64,000 nucleotides of DNA from SR1 bacterium human oral taxon HOT-345 (GCA_003260355.1 MPSQ01000001.1:682001-746000); one strand, 5' to 3'. Shown: positions 9,032-20,197, numbered from the stretch's first letter. Numbers and translations: made by a program. Notes: generated from the sequence alone by a model not told the origin.

Positions 9032-10921
9032 TTATTTATCATCTCAGATATTCCTGCTTCTCATCTCATCAAATCCTCTCTCAAAGGAATGAAAAACGGT
9101 CAATTTCCCCTCTTTGATCACCCAGAGAAGCTCTGAAGTTGCTTCCAAAAAATCTCTATCATGCGAAACGATCAAGGAAACCCCATTGAAATCTGCGAGC
9201 ATCGTTTTGATCGCCTCTTTGGAAGTCAAATCTAGATGGTTGGTCGGCTCGTCCATGACTACAATATCTGGATGAGCAAGGAGCATTTTTGCTAGAGCGA
9301 CCTTGGATCTCTCGCCTCATGAAAGGGTTCAGATTTTTTGGTCTGCTTTTTCTGGATCAATAAGCAAAGCCCCGAGAAATCTCATCGCTTCCTTAAATGA
9401 AACTCAAGGTCAAACCAGCTCTTCAGTAATCGTTGCTTGAAAGTCCAGATCATCAGCCACTTGGGAATAAAATCAAATCCTGACTTTTTCATGGATTCGC
9501 ACATCGCCATACAAAGGTTTGAGCTGACCAAGCAGGGTTTTTAGCAAAGTCGTCTTTCCAACTCCGTTTTTTCCGATAATTCAGATTTTCATCGCTTTGG
9601 TAATTTCCAGTTCACGAGGCAGATTAACTAGCACGCTTTGCCCATATCCGACAGAAAGTTCAGAAAGTCTGATCAAGGTCTCTGGAAGTCTCCATTTGAC
9701 CTGAAGATTTGGAGTATGTGCTGAAATTTCCTCTTCTGGAGCCTCAATACGATCCATCTTGTCTAGCATTTTGATTCTACTTTGCACCTGGGCGGCTTTA
9801 CTAGATTTGTAGCGGAATCTCTCAATGAATTTCTCCTGCTGAGCAAGGTATTTCTGCTGTGCAGTATAGTTCTTGAGCTGGAGTTCAGCCCTTTTTTCTT
9901 TTTCTCTCAAGAAGTCTTCATAGCCACAATAGTAAAGATTCAGCTTTTTGTTTTTGATTTCTATCGTTTTGGTGAATGCAGAAGCCAGAAATTTTCTATC
10001 GTGAGAAATGCAGATCAGCGCCTTGTTTCGCATCTGACAGAACTGCTCAATAAAGAGAATCCCCTCAATATCCAGATGGTTGGTCGGCTCATCCAAAATC
10101 AGCAAATCCACATCTTGAAGCAGAAATTTTGCTATTTGCAACTTGGTTTGCTCGCCACCAGAAAGTTTTTTGATCGGAAAATTTAGTTGCTCTCTAGTAA
10201 ATCAGAAGTATTTCAAAATCTCCTTTTGCAAATCATACTTTTGATAAGCCTCATGCATCAGCATCCGTTCAATATGCTCGCTTTGCTCCTCGATCAAGGC
10301 AATCGCATCGCTATTTCATCAGTCTAAAAGCTGTTTTATCTCCTCAAGTCTCTCTACTCTCCTCGTAATCTCCGGAAATATCGTGAGCATTTCTTCCAAG
10401 ACGGTTCTCTCTCTTGATTCCCAAAATAAATCCTGAGAAAGAAATCAGATTTTTGTATCTTTTAGGAGTTCAATCTCGCCATGATCTGCGAGTTCAGGAT
10501 TAAGCAGGATTTTGAGGAAAGTGGACTTCCCAGCTCCATTTTTTCCCACGAGAGCAATCTTGTCTTCAGGCTTGATCTTCAGTTCTGCATCTTCAAAGAG
10601 AATCGTAGAGCCGAGTTGTTTGCTCAAGCCCTTGATCGTGATGAGGTAGTCAGCGTTCTTTTTGTTCGTATAGTTGAAAAGATGTCTTGGAATGCTAGAA
10701 AACGAGACTTGCTTTTCACAGTCTTCTCCTGGATTTTCGGTTTCTCGCTGAATTCCAAATTCTTTACTGAGGTATTTTTTCAGACTTTTTTCTTTGGTGG
10801 ATTCTTTGGTTTTATCGTTGAATTGAGCGAGGTAATCATAGCAAAGTTCAGCAATTTCTTCATAAGAAAAATCTGGATGAAGCGATTGGACAGATTCAAT
10901 GATTTCGGAAAGTTGCATCAT
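9032..10921 (-). CDS. ABC-F family ATPase (first copy)
   Basis: ABC-F proteins carry two ATPase domains and no membrane part; they act on the ribosome (EttA/Uup type translation factors or antibiotic-protection factors). 629 residues. Domain 1 Walker [13 protein letters not shown] and Walker [15 protein letters not shown]; domain 2 Walker [13 protein letters not shown] with SHDRDF H-switch. The second signature TLSGGE is TCA-UGA-GGC-GAG, with UGA at 9317-9319. An N-terminal extension of ~90 charged residues precedes domain 1. Start ATG 10921 (two Met codons); reading in frame further upstream is possible. Specific ribosomal role not determinable. Confidence 0.9.
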
Positions 10922-11050
10922 CTGAGGATGAAAATAAACGAGTTTAAATGTATGGAAAGCTCTCCTCTTTTTCAAGCTCAGTATGAAAGATGTCACATCT
11001 TCAGATTTTCTTCCGATTTCTTTTATAGAAGTTTTTTATTTTCTTTATGA

Positions 11051-11668
11051 ATGAAGATGAACAAGTTACTCACGACGACACTTAGCCTCGGGGCAATCCT
11101 TTTATTAGCAGGATGTGGGACTCAAAATTCAGGTCCGACGATACAACTCGTAAATCCAGATAGTTGGAAAACAATGATTCCTGAAACTTGTCAAAGCTTT
11201 TTTGATGGATGTAACAACTGTACGAGAACTGCTGATGGAGAGGCTGCCTGCACGGAAATGTTCTGTGAAAGATATGAAATGCCAAAATGCCTTGATGATG
11301 AGCAAGGATGAGACCAGAAAGTCGGTATGGCAAATCCTGCCAGTGAATATTGTGTAGCTCAAGGAGGTGAAAGCAAGATCAAAAAGGATGAAAACTGAAG
11401 TGAATACGGAGTTTGCATGATTGATGGAAAGGAAGTTGATGAATGGGAGTACTATAGAGCTGGAATGGAAAAAGCAAGTGAGGAAAGTGCGAAAGCTTAT
11501 ATTGGACGCTCTGCCGAGGAAGTACAAAAAGAATTTGAAGAAAAAAATCAAATCGTTCGTATCGTTTTACAGGACGGACAAGCCATGGCTTTAACTGCAG
11601 ACTACAGACCTGACCGCTTAAATATTGCCGTGGAGAAGGGAGTAATTACTAATGCTTACTTTGGATAA
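11051..11668 (+). CDS. Lipoprotein with DUF333 and peptidase-inhibitor I78-like domains
   Basis: 205 residues. Signal peptide with lipobox LLLAGCG. A middle segment NPASEYCVAQGG ... GVCMIDGKEVDEWEYYR matches DUF333. The C-terminus YIGRSAEEVQ ... ALTADYRPDRLNI resembles the I78 (Potato-inhibitor-like, elastase/subtilisin inhibitor) domain. A central cysteine-rich part (DGCNNC, CTEMFC) probably forms disulfides outside the membrane. UGA codons (11309 and about 11396) read Gly and join the domains. It may protect the envelope from proteases of a host or prey cell; this is inference. Divergent from the ABC-F gene. Confidence 0.8.
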
Positions 11669-11681
11669 GCGTATTGGTAGT

Positions 11682-11716
11682 AAAAAAAAGCAGGGAAGAG
11701 AATCCCTGTTTTTTTG
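11682..11716 (+). terminator. Rho-independent terminator after the lipoprotein
   Basis: A-run, stem GCAGGGA/TCCCTG(T), then seven T. Confidence 0.75.
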
Positions 11717-11780
11717 GTATGAAAGATATTGTAAGCTTGCTTGGATTACAATCAGTGAATGTTTCTTAGTCAAAAGACTA

Positions 11781-11852
11781 GCCACAAAAGGGAATCGAAC
11801 CCTTAACCCCCGCTTTACGATAGCGGTGCTCTGCCAATTGAGCTATTGTGGC
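11781..11852 (-). tRNA. tRNA-Thr (CGU anticodon)
   Basis: 72 nt cloverleaf on the minus strand. Acceptor GCCACAA/TTGTGGC (7 bp), D-arm GCTC...GAGC, anticodon stem CCGCT/AGCGG with loop ATCGTAA (anticodon CGT), T-arm AAGGG TTCGATT CCCTT. CCA is not encoded. Confidence 0.93.
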
Positions 11853-11961
11853 CGGATGGAAATGAGAGTAATGATTTGTGGAATAAAATCAAGACTGAAA
11901 AGTTGCAAAATAAAAAAATCTGAGTATGATTAGGCTGCTATTTTAGTTATTGACTACGTTC

Positions 11962-12378
11962 ATGTGAATTGAAAATATTCAATCAACTCCTCGAGAAAAA
12001 AGCAGTATACCTCCTATTTTAAAAGCATTAAAGGCATATAGACCAACTATACTTAGTGCTCTTTCTTTGCCTCCTTTTAAGGATGGTGCAACATGAAAGA
12101 GGAATGTCTATGAAACTGAGATGTTTTCTACATTAGCTTATGAGTATGAGAAACTTCATCCAGTAGAGCAAAAGGATTTTAAAAAGGAGTTTAAGGCACT
12201 TTTGAAAATGTCACGAGAGCGTAGTGTTGCTCAAAAAGCTTGGAAAGACTTCTTAGAAGATTGGCAAGAGTTGTTGCCATTGACTTTTTGATATCAAAGT
12301 AATGACTATCAACAGCATTATCTCCCTAGAAAAAATTCCTTACAAGCTTTTTATGACACTTACTTGAATGCAGCGTAG
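11962..12378 (+). CDS. Hypothetical protein visible only with UGA = Gly
   Basis: 138 residues, no family recognised. ATG at 11962 is followed directly by a UGA codon; others lie near 12096 and 12289. The sequence is protein-like: SIPPILKALKAYRPTILSAL, then a charged helical middle (YEKLHPVEQKDFKKEF) and WKDFLEDWQELLPLTFG. No membrane segment or signal. It lies between tRNA-Thr and the RuBisCO gene on the RuBisCO strand. Because conserved features are absent, the start is uncertain. Confidence 0.6.
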
Positions 12379-12464
12379 AACTCATTTGGAATGATGTTCC
12401 CTAATAACGATGCATCTTACTAGCTTTAATCTGATTTTATTCTTTATTCTTAATAATACCACAA

Positions 12465-13925
12465 ATGACCAATACAAAAGAACTCTTAGCATCTTTGAAT
12501 GCGCACCAACTCGCTTATGTAAACCTCGATCTTCCAAACCCAAAGAATGGACAGTATATGCTCTGTGTCTTCCGCTTAGAGCCAGGAAAGAAATTGAATA
12601 TGCTCCAAGCAGCCTGTGAAGTCGCTGCAGAATCTTCTACCGGAACGAATTTCCTCGTGGAAACTGAAACTGCATTTTCAAAGGAAATGAATGCTCTTGT
12701 GTATAAACTCGACGAGGAGAAAGAACTCGTATGGATTGCCTATCCGTGGAGGCTCTTTGATAGAGGGGGAAATGTTCAGAATATTCTGACCTATGTCGCA
12801 GGGAATGTCTTTGGAATGAAGGAAGTAAAGGCTTTGAAACTGCTTGATGTATGGTTTCCACCTGCAATGCTTGAGCAGTATGATGGACCAAGCTATACCC
12901 TAGCAGATATGAGGAATTACCTAGGAGTCTACAATAGACCGATCCTTGGAACAATTATTAAGCCGAAAATGGGACTTACCTCTGCTGAATATGCCGAAGT
13001 CTGCTATGATTTCTGGGTAGGTGGAGGAGATTTCGTGAAGAATGACGAACCGCAGGCGAATCAGGATTTTTGTCCTTATGATAAAATGGTGAAACATGTA
13101 AAAGAAGCCATGGACAAAGCAGTAAAAGAAACCTGACAAAAAAAGGTGCATTCCTTCAATGTTTCAGCGGCGGATTATGATACGATGCTTGAAAGATGTG
13201 AAATGATCGTGAATGCAGGATTTGAACCAGGCTCTTATGCTTTCTTGATTGATGGAACGACCGCAGGTTGGATGGCAGTGCAGACCTTGAGAAGAAAATA
13301 TCCTGATGTCTTCATCCACTTCCATAGAGCTGGACACGGTGCGTTTACCAGACCAGAAAACCCTATTGGATACTCTGTTTTGGTGCTTTCAAAGTTCGCA
13401 AGACTCGCTGGAGCCTCTGGAATCCATACCGGAACCGCAGGAGTAGGGAAAATGGCAGGAGATAAAGCCGAAGATATTACTGCTGCAGAAGGAATCAGAT
13501 ATATGAAAAAGTCTGGTCATATCTTTGAGCAGTCTTGGGGAACGATTCCAGAAACGGATAAAGATTTCATTGAACTCGTGCAGAGAGATGAAGATAATGA
13601 AGAAGTTTTGAGAGATGATAGCTGGAGAGCAGTAAAAACTTGCTGCCCTATTATTTCTGGAGGACTCAATCCTACGCTTTTGAAGCCGTTTATTGACCTT
13701 ATGGGAAATGTAGACTTCATCACGACCATGGGAGCTGGTTGTCATGCTCATCCAAAAGGAACGCAGGCAGGAGCTAAAGCTCTCGTTCAGGCTTGTGAGG
13801 CTTATCAAAAAGGCATTGATATTCATGAATATGCAAAGAATAAACCAGAACTCACAGAGGCGATTGCATTCTTTGAGAAGCCGGAAACGAAGGAGAAGAT
13901 GAAAACTTTGAGAATCGCCGCTTAG
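12465..13925 (+). CDS. rbcL: Ribulose-1,5-bisphosphate carboxylase, form II/III large subunit
   Basis: 486 residues. All active-site blocks are present: TIIKPKMGL (proton-abstracting Lys), GGDFVKNDEPQANQ (the Lys to be carbamylated plus Asp-Glu for Mg), HFHRAGHGAFTR, loop 6 GTAGVGKM (Lys over the substrate) and SGGLNP. The insert pattern fits the form II/III group of CPR bacteria and methanogens, where the enzyme turns RuBP from AMP or nucleosides into 3-phosphoglycerate instead of running a Calvin cycle. One UGA (13134-13136) reads Gly. No AMP phosphorylase or R15P isomerase gene is in the window. gpmA at 25 kb could take the product onward. A CTGATTTTA leader precedes ATG. Confidence 0.96.
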
Positions 13926-14328
13926 AGCAAACGTCATCCAGTGCAATACTAGATTTTTCATCGCACCTCTTGATAAGAAGGTTGAGCAAAAAGCTTGCTC
14001 TCCTTTTTTGTAAAGGATGAATGAAGAGAAGGATCAGACTTTTTTCTTTTTGAAAAAGAGTAAAGAAAGCTGATTGCAGAGATGGAGCATGCAGGAAAGT
14101 TGAGTTTTCTCGCGTTGACTCCTAAAGAATCCTTCGAGGACTCAATATAACGAAAGCCTAGAATATCTACAAAGCTTCTCGACTTGCTTTTTCATATAAA
14201 ATCGCTACCTTTGAGCAGTTCAAGGAAACTGTGGATGGGGAGAAGCAAACGTTGTAAGGAGACTGACTTCATCGAGATACAGTAAACCTCAAAAAAACTG
14301 ATCAGACTTTATTTTCTTTTTTTGTATC
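13926..14328 (+). other. Gap after RuBisCO: terminator, possible 60-aa ORF
   Basis: Holds the RuBisCO terminator, then an ATG at 14017 after an AAAGG sequence opening a 60-codon frame (three UGA) to TAA at 14197-14199. The peptide is not recognised and may be spurious. The last part carries a GATCAGAC T-rich leader before the next gene. Confidence 0.3.
13977..14009 (+). terminator. Rho-independent terminator after RuBisCO
   Basis: Stem GAGCAA/TTGCTC with AAAGC-type loop, followed by CC and six T. Confidence 0.7.
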
Positions 14329-14865
14329 ATGGGACAGTATTCTACGCTTATCTACCAATCGGTCGACCACACTGCGAGGGCGCTCCTTGCACATTTTCAG
14401 GCACAATATGGAAAGCTGATCTTTATCCCACTTGGGATTTCCGCTAAGACACCCGAGAAAATCGCATTAGCCTCTAGTCTGAGCGTTGAAAGGCATTTGC
14501 TCCGTAGTTTTGAAGGCGAAGGAAAGCTGATGCTGGTGATTCAAAACGCTGAGATTCGTCAGGTATATAATGATTTTATGGATGGGCTCTATGGATCACT
14601 GAGCTTTGTCGGTAAGACTGCGATGAAAGCGTTAGGGATGAGGATGTATCGAGATGATCTTGATGCTCAGCTCAAGAATAATAAGCTCAATAAACCCAGC
14701 GTTTATGAGAAGCGAAAAGATAACCTTTTGATTATTTTGAGAGCATTATTTGGGGAGTTGCAGGCAAACCTTCAGCAGGCTGGAGTACAAGTGGTGTTTT
14801 GAAATGAAGAAGGGATACTTTCAAGTATGGATGAAGGATTCCAGGAACTCGCCATTTTTCAATAA
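14329..14865 (+). CDS. Hypothetical protein, 178 aa
   Basis: Not recognised. Soluble alpha/beta-looking protein: YSTLIYQSVDHTARALLAHF at the start, a lysine-rich middle (RDDLDAQLKNNKLNKPSVYEKRKDN), and a C-terminal helix. One UGA (14800) reads Gly and extends the protein by 20 residues to TAA. A TCAGAC T-rich leader ends at the ATG. No signal or membrane segment. Confidence 0.65.
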
Positions 14866-14935
14866 TACACTGTCAGGACTATTAAAAGAAAAAAATCCGC
14901 CCCTTTGATGAGGTTCAGCCTTGTTTTTTGAGAGA

Positions 14936-14962
14936 CCGCCCTTGGATGAGGGAGGTTTTTTT
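14936..14962 (+). terminator. Rho-independent terminator
   Basis: Stem CCGCCC/GGGAGG (with G-A mismatch) and seven T; separates this gene from the convergent fmt. Confidence 0.55.
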
Positions 14963-15030
14963 GGTAGTAATAAAAAACTTGGTCTCACGTAGCTTATTGC
15001 TAGAACAGAGGAAGCATGAGAAAAGAGGAA

Positions 15031-16251
15031 TTAGTCAGATTTTTTCTCTTTGAGATAGCCATTTTTGAAAGAAGTTCGGTCCATGGATTTTTTGCCCTCG
15101 GGCTTGAGGGAAAGGGTTTTGATAGCAGGATGAAGGCGATAGCTGGAGTCCCATAGCGGTTGGTCCTTGCCTGCGGCATAAAGATCTGCATCAAGAATCA
15201 GACTCTCAATGACTACCGTTTTTTCTTGGTGGGTAAACCAGATTTTGGGTCGGAGTGCGTAGGCACGATATTTAGCATAGATTCTGGCAAGAGAGTCACT
15301 CGCTGGTGCTATTTCACCGTCGTGTTTGGTAATCTTTTGACAGGTCGTGGACTGGCTTTCATCCTGAGGAGTTGCGTGAAGAGATCCCTTTGCATAGGAT
15401 CGGAGGGTGTCATTGAGGAATTGTGGTCAGGTTTGCTGGATCTTTTCGATAAGGGTTTTGACGGTTCGGTCAAAAGGGAGCTTGAATGCAAGGCGGTCGA
15501 CGATCGCTCCGGTATCCATTCCTGCGTCCATATGCATAATGGTGATTCCTGTCTGCGTTTGCTGATCAAGGAAAACGGACTGGAGCGGGCTTGCTCCACG
15601 ATATTGAGGAAGGAGCGAACCATGCACGTTGATAGGAGCAAAAGTTGGGAGCTCAAGAAGACTCACAGGCATGAGTTTCCCATAAGCAATAACTACCAAG
15701 AAATCAGGTGATTTTGCTTGCAATCGATCGTAGAAGTTTTTGCCTTCAATAGAGGTTTCAAGGTTGATCTTGCGAGGAGTTTGGATTTGCTGCTCTTGGA
15801 AGCCCAGCTCAAGCGCGGTCTGTTTGATAACATTCGGGGTGAGTTTTAGTCCTCTGCCGACAGGCTTATCTTCTTGGGTTACAACGCCTACGACTTCGAA
15901 TCTCGGGTCCTGGTGCAAAGCAGTTAAAAATGGAGTGCCGATTGGAGCACTGGAGAAAAAAACTACGCGGTAATATTCAGGATCATATATCTTTTGCATG
16001 GTTGGTGTGCAATGTAAAATTCTATCTGAGATTTTTGGTAAACCGTGCCAAAATCCGTATCTTTGCAAGCATTTCAAGCCGTATGCACTACAATGGGGTT
16101 CATGTCCGCAGATTCTTCCCTTTAGAAAGAAGGAAAGCAGACCCTTATCAGGCGAGAGGGTTGCCTGATAGCAACGGATGAGTCCAATAGTGATTCGAGC
16201 TAGAAAGCGGTCTAGTTTTTTCAGGGTAGAAATAAGCAGATGGGAAAGCAT
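15031..16251 (-). CDS. fmt: YidD-like domain fused to methionyl-tRNA formyltransferase
   Basis: 406 residues in one frame. Residues ~1-92 look like YidD, the membrane-protein insertion helper: LIRCYQATLSPDKG, HCSAYGLKCLQRYGFWHGL, a DRILHCTP block and the terminal YDP. Residues ~93-406 are Fmt, which formylates initiator Met-tRNA: VVFFSSAPIGTPFL, NVHGSLLPQYRGASPLQ (catalytic Asn-His) and GITIMHMDAGMDTGAI. One UGA (15427) reads Gly. An internal ATG at about residue 86 could start a separate Fmt, but no ribosome-binding site precedes it. Normal YidD and Fmt are separate genes. Confidence 0.88.
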
Positions 16252-16263
16252 CTCAGAATCGCT

Positions 16264-16818
16264 TTATGTTAAAAAGAGCGGAGTGTAGTGGTACTTTTGG
16301 ATGAGAGGCAGGATGTCTTGGTAGCTTTTCCCTGCGAGGATTCCTCAGGCAATAGTGGCATCTTGTGTAATATCTCATCAACATCGCTCTGGTTTTGAGA
16401 AGTTGTCTTTTTGGACTAGGTCTTGGAACTCAAAGTCTACCAGAACTAATCAGGATAATGCTCAGTGAAAAACATCAATTTCAGCAAACTCACCTGGGAG
16501 ATATTCATAGCGGTATCTGGTTTTATGAACTTTCTTTCCCTCGAGCTGTGCAAAGAATTGATATTCCTCTGCAGTTAATACTAGGGTTTGTTCCTCTTGA
16601 ATTGAAGCGTCCGTTGTGGACAGTGCCAGCTTTTTAGTGAGCTCAAAAGTTTCGCCGTCTTTTCTGAGTCTGATCCTTGGATGATCCAGGCTTGGGGGAA
16701 AATAGTAATCAAGTATTTCTTTTTTGGATTCAATGTTTTGATAGTTTCCGGTCTGAACTTCCTCGACAAAGGCAGGAGGGAATGACTGAAGCAGGAAGGT
16801 TAGTTCTAGTTCAAGCAT
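16264..16818 (-). CDS. CYTH-domain protein (triphosphate tunnel enzyme family)
   Basis: 184 residues. N-terminal ELELTF matches the ExExK-type motif of CYTH proteins (class IV adenylate cyclase, thiamine/RNA triphosphatase, inorganic triphosphatase), although the final Lys is not evident. PRIRLRKDGETFELTKK is the first tunnel strand pair with basic residues; YRYEYLPGEFAEIDVF and LVLVDFEF are later strands. Five or six UGA codons read Gly near the C-terminus. Ends TAA 13 bases before the YidD-Fmt start, so the two are probably co-transcribed. Substrate cannot be told. Confidence 0.8.
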
Positions 16819-16872
16819 TAGATTGTTAGCCTACGGAATAAAAAGTGTTTTTTAGCTTGGTATATCTGAGGA

Positions 16873-18165
16873 TTATCCCCTTTGCGAACGGAGCTGAGCT
16901 GAAAGATACCCTAGTATGCAACCATAAGGGATAAAGAACAAATAATTTACCATACTATCTTCAAAGACGTGAAGGAAAAGCCCCATTACAAGAAAGGCGA
17001 GCATTCCCCTTTGCAAAGCACGAAAACATTGCCATTCCTCGGAAGTGTGGTCTCCTCTAAAGGAGTGATGGAGCTGTTTTTGCTGGCGTCCGAGCAAGAG
17101 CATCACTCCACATCGGAGCAGAAAACCAACCGTCCCGAGATCAAGCATTAATTGAAGATAATAATTCTCTGGAAGGAGATTACCACTGTGGTGTACAGCA
17201 GGTCAAGAGCTTCCAAGTCCGAAGCCAAGAGGATGGTTGGCAACCTCAAGCAGACCATTGAATTTGGCGGCTAAGTGTGCGATTGTCGAGTCTCGTTTGA
17301 GAACTGAGAAGCCAAGCAATCCGAGGCAACACACGATCCCTAGTCCTCGCATCAGCTTTTTATTTTTTTTGAGGCAAGAGAACTGAGTCAACATCAATAC
17401 AATCACTGCTCCAACGAGTGCAGCTCTAGATAATGTTGCGCCCAAGGTAATAAACCAGAGCAGGAGGACAAGGGATTGCTGTCGGTGGGTTTTGAGTCGA
17501 TTGAAACTTCGCTTTGGATTCCTGAGGCGGAAAAAGTGCAGGATCAAAGGGAGAAAGAGCACAAGGAAATAACCGTAATTATTTGGACCAGCGAAGAGGC
17601 CCTGTCGCCTGAGAATGCCGTTTTCTCCTGTGAGATAATAGATGGGAGGATTGGAGCCGAAATGGAAATTGTCAAGTTTACCGTAGCCTAGGGAGAAAAA
17701 GAAGTCAGGGAAGAGTAATTTGGCAAGCTGTCGGATTCGCCCTAGTAGGACTATGATTACGAGCGATCGTTTGATTCGTTTGGTAGCAGGAGTGAGGTTG
17801 GTTTTTTGCTGTGCTGAGAAGAAGCCGATCCCGCTCGCTGTAAGCAAGATTAGCATTCGCCAAAGGCCGTATTTGATGCCGATCAGAATGTCGCTAATAC
17901 CTTTGTGGGAAAGAAAGAAGGAAGTCAGAATACCAAATATCAGCACTGCCCCAAAAGCACAGAAAACTTTTCGCCATTGCTGGAAGTATGCTTTCCGATG
18001 TCTGGTATTGAGCAAGAAAATAATGAGCGTTAGCAAAATCCATGCTCCATCTCTAAGCATTGCCAAGGCTGATTGGTCAATCCGTCCCATTCCATAGTCG
18101 AAAATAGTAACTAAGATATGATATCCCAGCTGAAAAATAAGGAAAACTCCCACTGCTCGGAGCAT
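16873..18165 (-). CDS. O-antigen ligase/polymerase-like membrane protein
   Basis: 430 residues with ten or more hydrophobic segments. The Wzy_C-type features are GLFAGPNNYGYFLVLFLPL and the late NHPLGFGLGSSGPA ... NYYLQLMLDLGTVGF. UGA at 17203 gives GSSG. Such proteins ligate or polymerise surface glycans at the outer face of the membrane. Transcribed with the CYTH and YidD-Fmt genes downstream (54-base gap). Confidence 0.82.
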
Positions 18166-18310
18166 AATAACCTAGAGAAATAAAAAGTAAAAAAGCTGGT
18201 CTCAGTATGCAGAAGTAACTACAAATTGCAAGCAGAAAAATCTGAGAATAATTATCTGGATTTTTGGATGAAGAATCTTATAGTTTTATCCGTTTATCTA
18301 TGCTATATTT

Positions 18311-19342
18311 ATGAAAACACTTGCTATAGAAACCAGCTGTGATGATACCTCGCTTGCATTAGTAAACTATGAAGACTGAAGTTTTAAGGTAGAACAGCTC
18401 CTTGCTTATTCGCAGATCCAGGAACATCAAAAATTTTGAGGAGTAGTGCCTGAACTTGCTTCGAGACTCCATAGTGAGAAGATTATTGCTCTTTTGCAGA
18501 CAATTTGATTTGACGAAATCCAGAAAGTTGATTTTATTTCGGTAACAACGCAGCCTGGTTTGCCCGGATCACTCGTAGTAGGGAAGACCGTTGCCTATGA
18601 ATTGGGAGCGTTTTTGGGGAAAGAAGTAGTGCCGGTTCATCATATTGTGGGGCATATTTTTTCTATCTTACTTGAGAGGAAGCCCGAAGAGCTATCATTT
18701 CCTTTGGTTATCTTGACGGCATCAGGAGGGCACAATGATATCTATCTGATAGAAAAAAGAGAAGATGCTGAATCTAGACAGAATTTTGGCTCTTTTGAAT
18801 TTTCAGGCTTCCGCATTACGAAAGTTGGTTGGACACTTGATGATGCTGCTGGAGAGTGTTTTGATAAGGTTTCAAGGATGCTCGGTGGACCTTATCCTGG
18901 TGGACTCCGAATCTCTCAGAAAGCTTCTCTCGGGAAACCTAATCCTCTCGTTCAATTTAAGAGAATCTTCCTCGCTCATGAGAAATTTGAATTTAGTTTT
19001 TCTGGGATGAAGAGTCAGGTTTCTTTTCTTTTGGAACATTTAGAGAGGGACTGAATCGCGTTGACGGACGAACTTGTCTGTGATATTGCTTATGAGTTTC
19101 AGGAAGCTGTCGTGGAAGTGCTTTCTAAGAAGCTTATTCAGGCAGGAGAACATTTTGGAGCGAAAGCATTGGCTTTGGCGGGAGGAGTATCGGCAAATAC
19201 TAGGCTTTGCAACGCAATCCCAGAGCTTTTAAGTAAAAAACAGCTTACTTGTCCGTTTTTTATCCCTGTGAAAAAGGTTTATTCAACCGATAATGGAGCG
19301 ATGATTGGACTTGCAGGACTGTTAACTAAGATCGAAGTGTAA
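18311..19342 (+). CDS. tsaD: tRNA N6-adenosine threonylcarbamoyltransferase TsaD
   Basis: 343 residues. With TsaB (here at 39.6-40.2 kb) it makes t6A37 in ANN-decoding tRNAs. Seen: LAIETSCDDTSLAL, GGVVPELASRLH, TTQPGLPGSL, metal-binding HHIVGHIFS (HxxxH), TASGGHND, TLDDAAGECFDKVSRMLGGPYPGG, LAGGVSANTRL and STDNGAMIG. Five UGA codons read Gly, including the first G of FGGVVPE. Start ATG 18311 is the family start. The gene runs divergently from the ligase-like gene. Confidence 0.95.
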
Positions 19343-19399
19343 AACAGATTTCTTTTGTAGATAACGAATGCAATTATTTCTTTAGCTCGGGTATTAGGG

Positions 19400-20119
19400 A
19401 TGGATATTTTTTTTGATGAGGCGTGAAGAGGACCACTTTTCTGACCTCTTTATATTGGACTGGTGATTAGCAAGATTTCTCCTCAAGCTCTCGCCAAGCA
19501 TCCCCTCTTCCAAGACAGCAAAAAATTGACTGCGAAAAAAAGGCAACTTGCGTTTTCTGAAATTCAAAGTTTAGCGGAGAGAAAAAAGATTTCCATCGCT
19601 ATTGCGAGCGTTGAAGCGGGGATAATAGATTGCTATGGCGTTACTCAAGCGATTGGCATTGCGATCTGCAAGGGGCTTTATCAGCTGATTTGTCCTCTGA
19701 TGAAAAGGACTTTGAAGCAAGAGTTTTTTCTTTCTGAACTGAAGGATTTGATACGTGAGTATGAGGATAGGCATCAAGAGAAAATAAGGCTAATTCTGGA
19801 TGGGAAATCAGATTTTTGACTTTGAAAATGCTTGGAGATTGAGACGAAAACAATTGTCCATGGCGATGCTCAAGTCAAAGAGATTGCTATTGCATCTATT
19901 CTCGCTAAAGTTAGTAGAGATCAGTATTTAGAAGAGCTCTCTCATCGCTATCCTGCGTATTGATTAGAAAAACATAAGGGTTACTGAACAAAGGGACACT
20001 ACTCCAAGATTCAGACATTTGGAACGACAGAGGAACATAGGAAACTTTTTCTCAAAAAGTTATTTCCGAAATGGACGATCCAAGCACTTGATTTTTCTAC
20101 TTATAGTTTCAAAATATAA
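19400..20119 (+). CDS. rnhB: Ribonuclease HII
   Basis: Removes RNA, including single ribonucleotides, from DNA-RNA hybrids. 239 residues. FDEAGRGPLSGPLY carries the catalytic Asp-Glu, with the glycine of DEAGR encoded by UGA (19424-19426); DSKKLTAKKR, VHGDAQVKEIAIASILAKVSRD (catalytic Asp region) and HKGYGTKGH follow. At least eight UGA codons are used. Follows tsaD by 57 bases. Confidence 0.94.
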
Positions 20120-20137
20120 AAAACAACATTTTCTCAC

Positions 20138-20165
20138 TTGACTTTTTTTGTTATTTCCGTATCTT
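20138..20165 (+). promoter_or_regulatory. Sigma70-like promoter
   Basis: TTGACT (20138-20143), 16-base spacer, TATCTT (20160-20165); the next start codon is ATG 20198. Confidence 0.5.
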
Positions 20166-20197
20166 TCGTGCAATTTTATTTCTCTGTGATAGTGAGA

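Noticed and set aside
16581-16769. Minus-strand ORF in the CYTH gene region
   Set aside because: Different frame from the CYTH protein, which has clear motifs.
19400-20119. UGA as selenocysteine
   Set aside because: UGA falls at many invariant glycines across unrelated genes and no SECIS-like structures are seen next to them.
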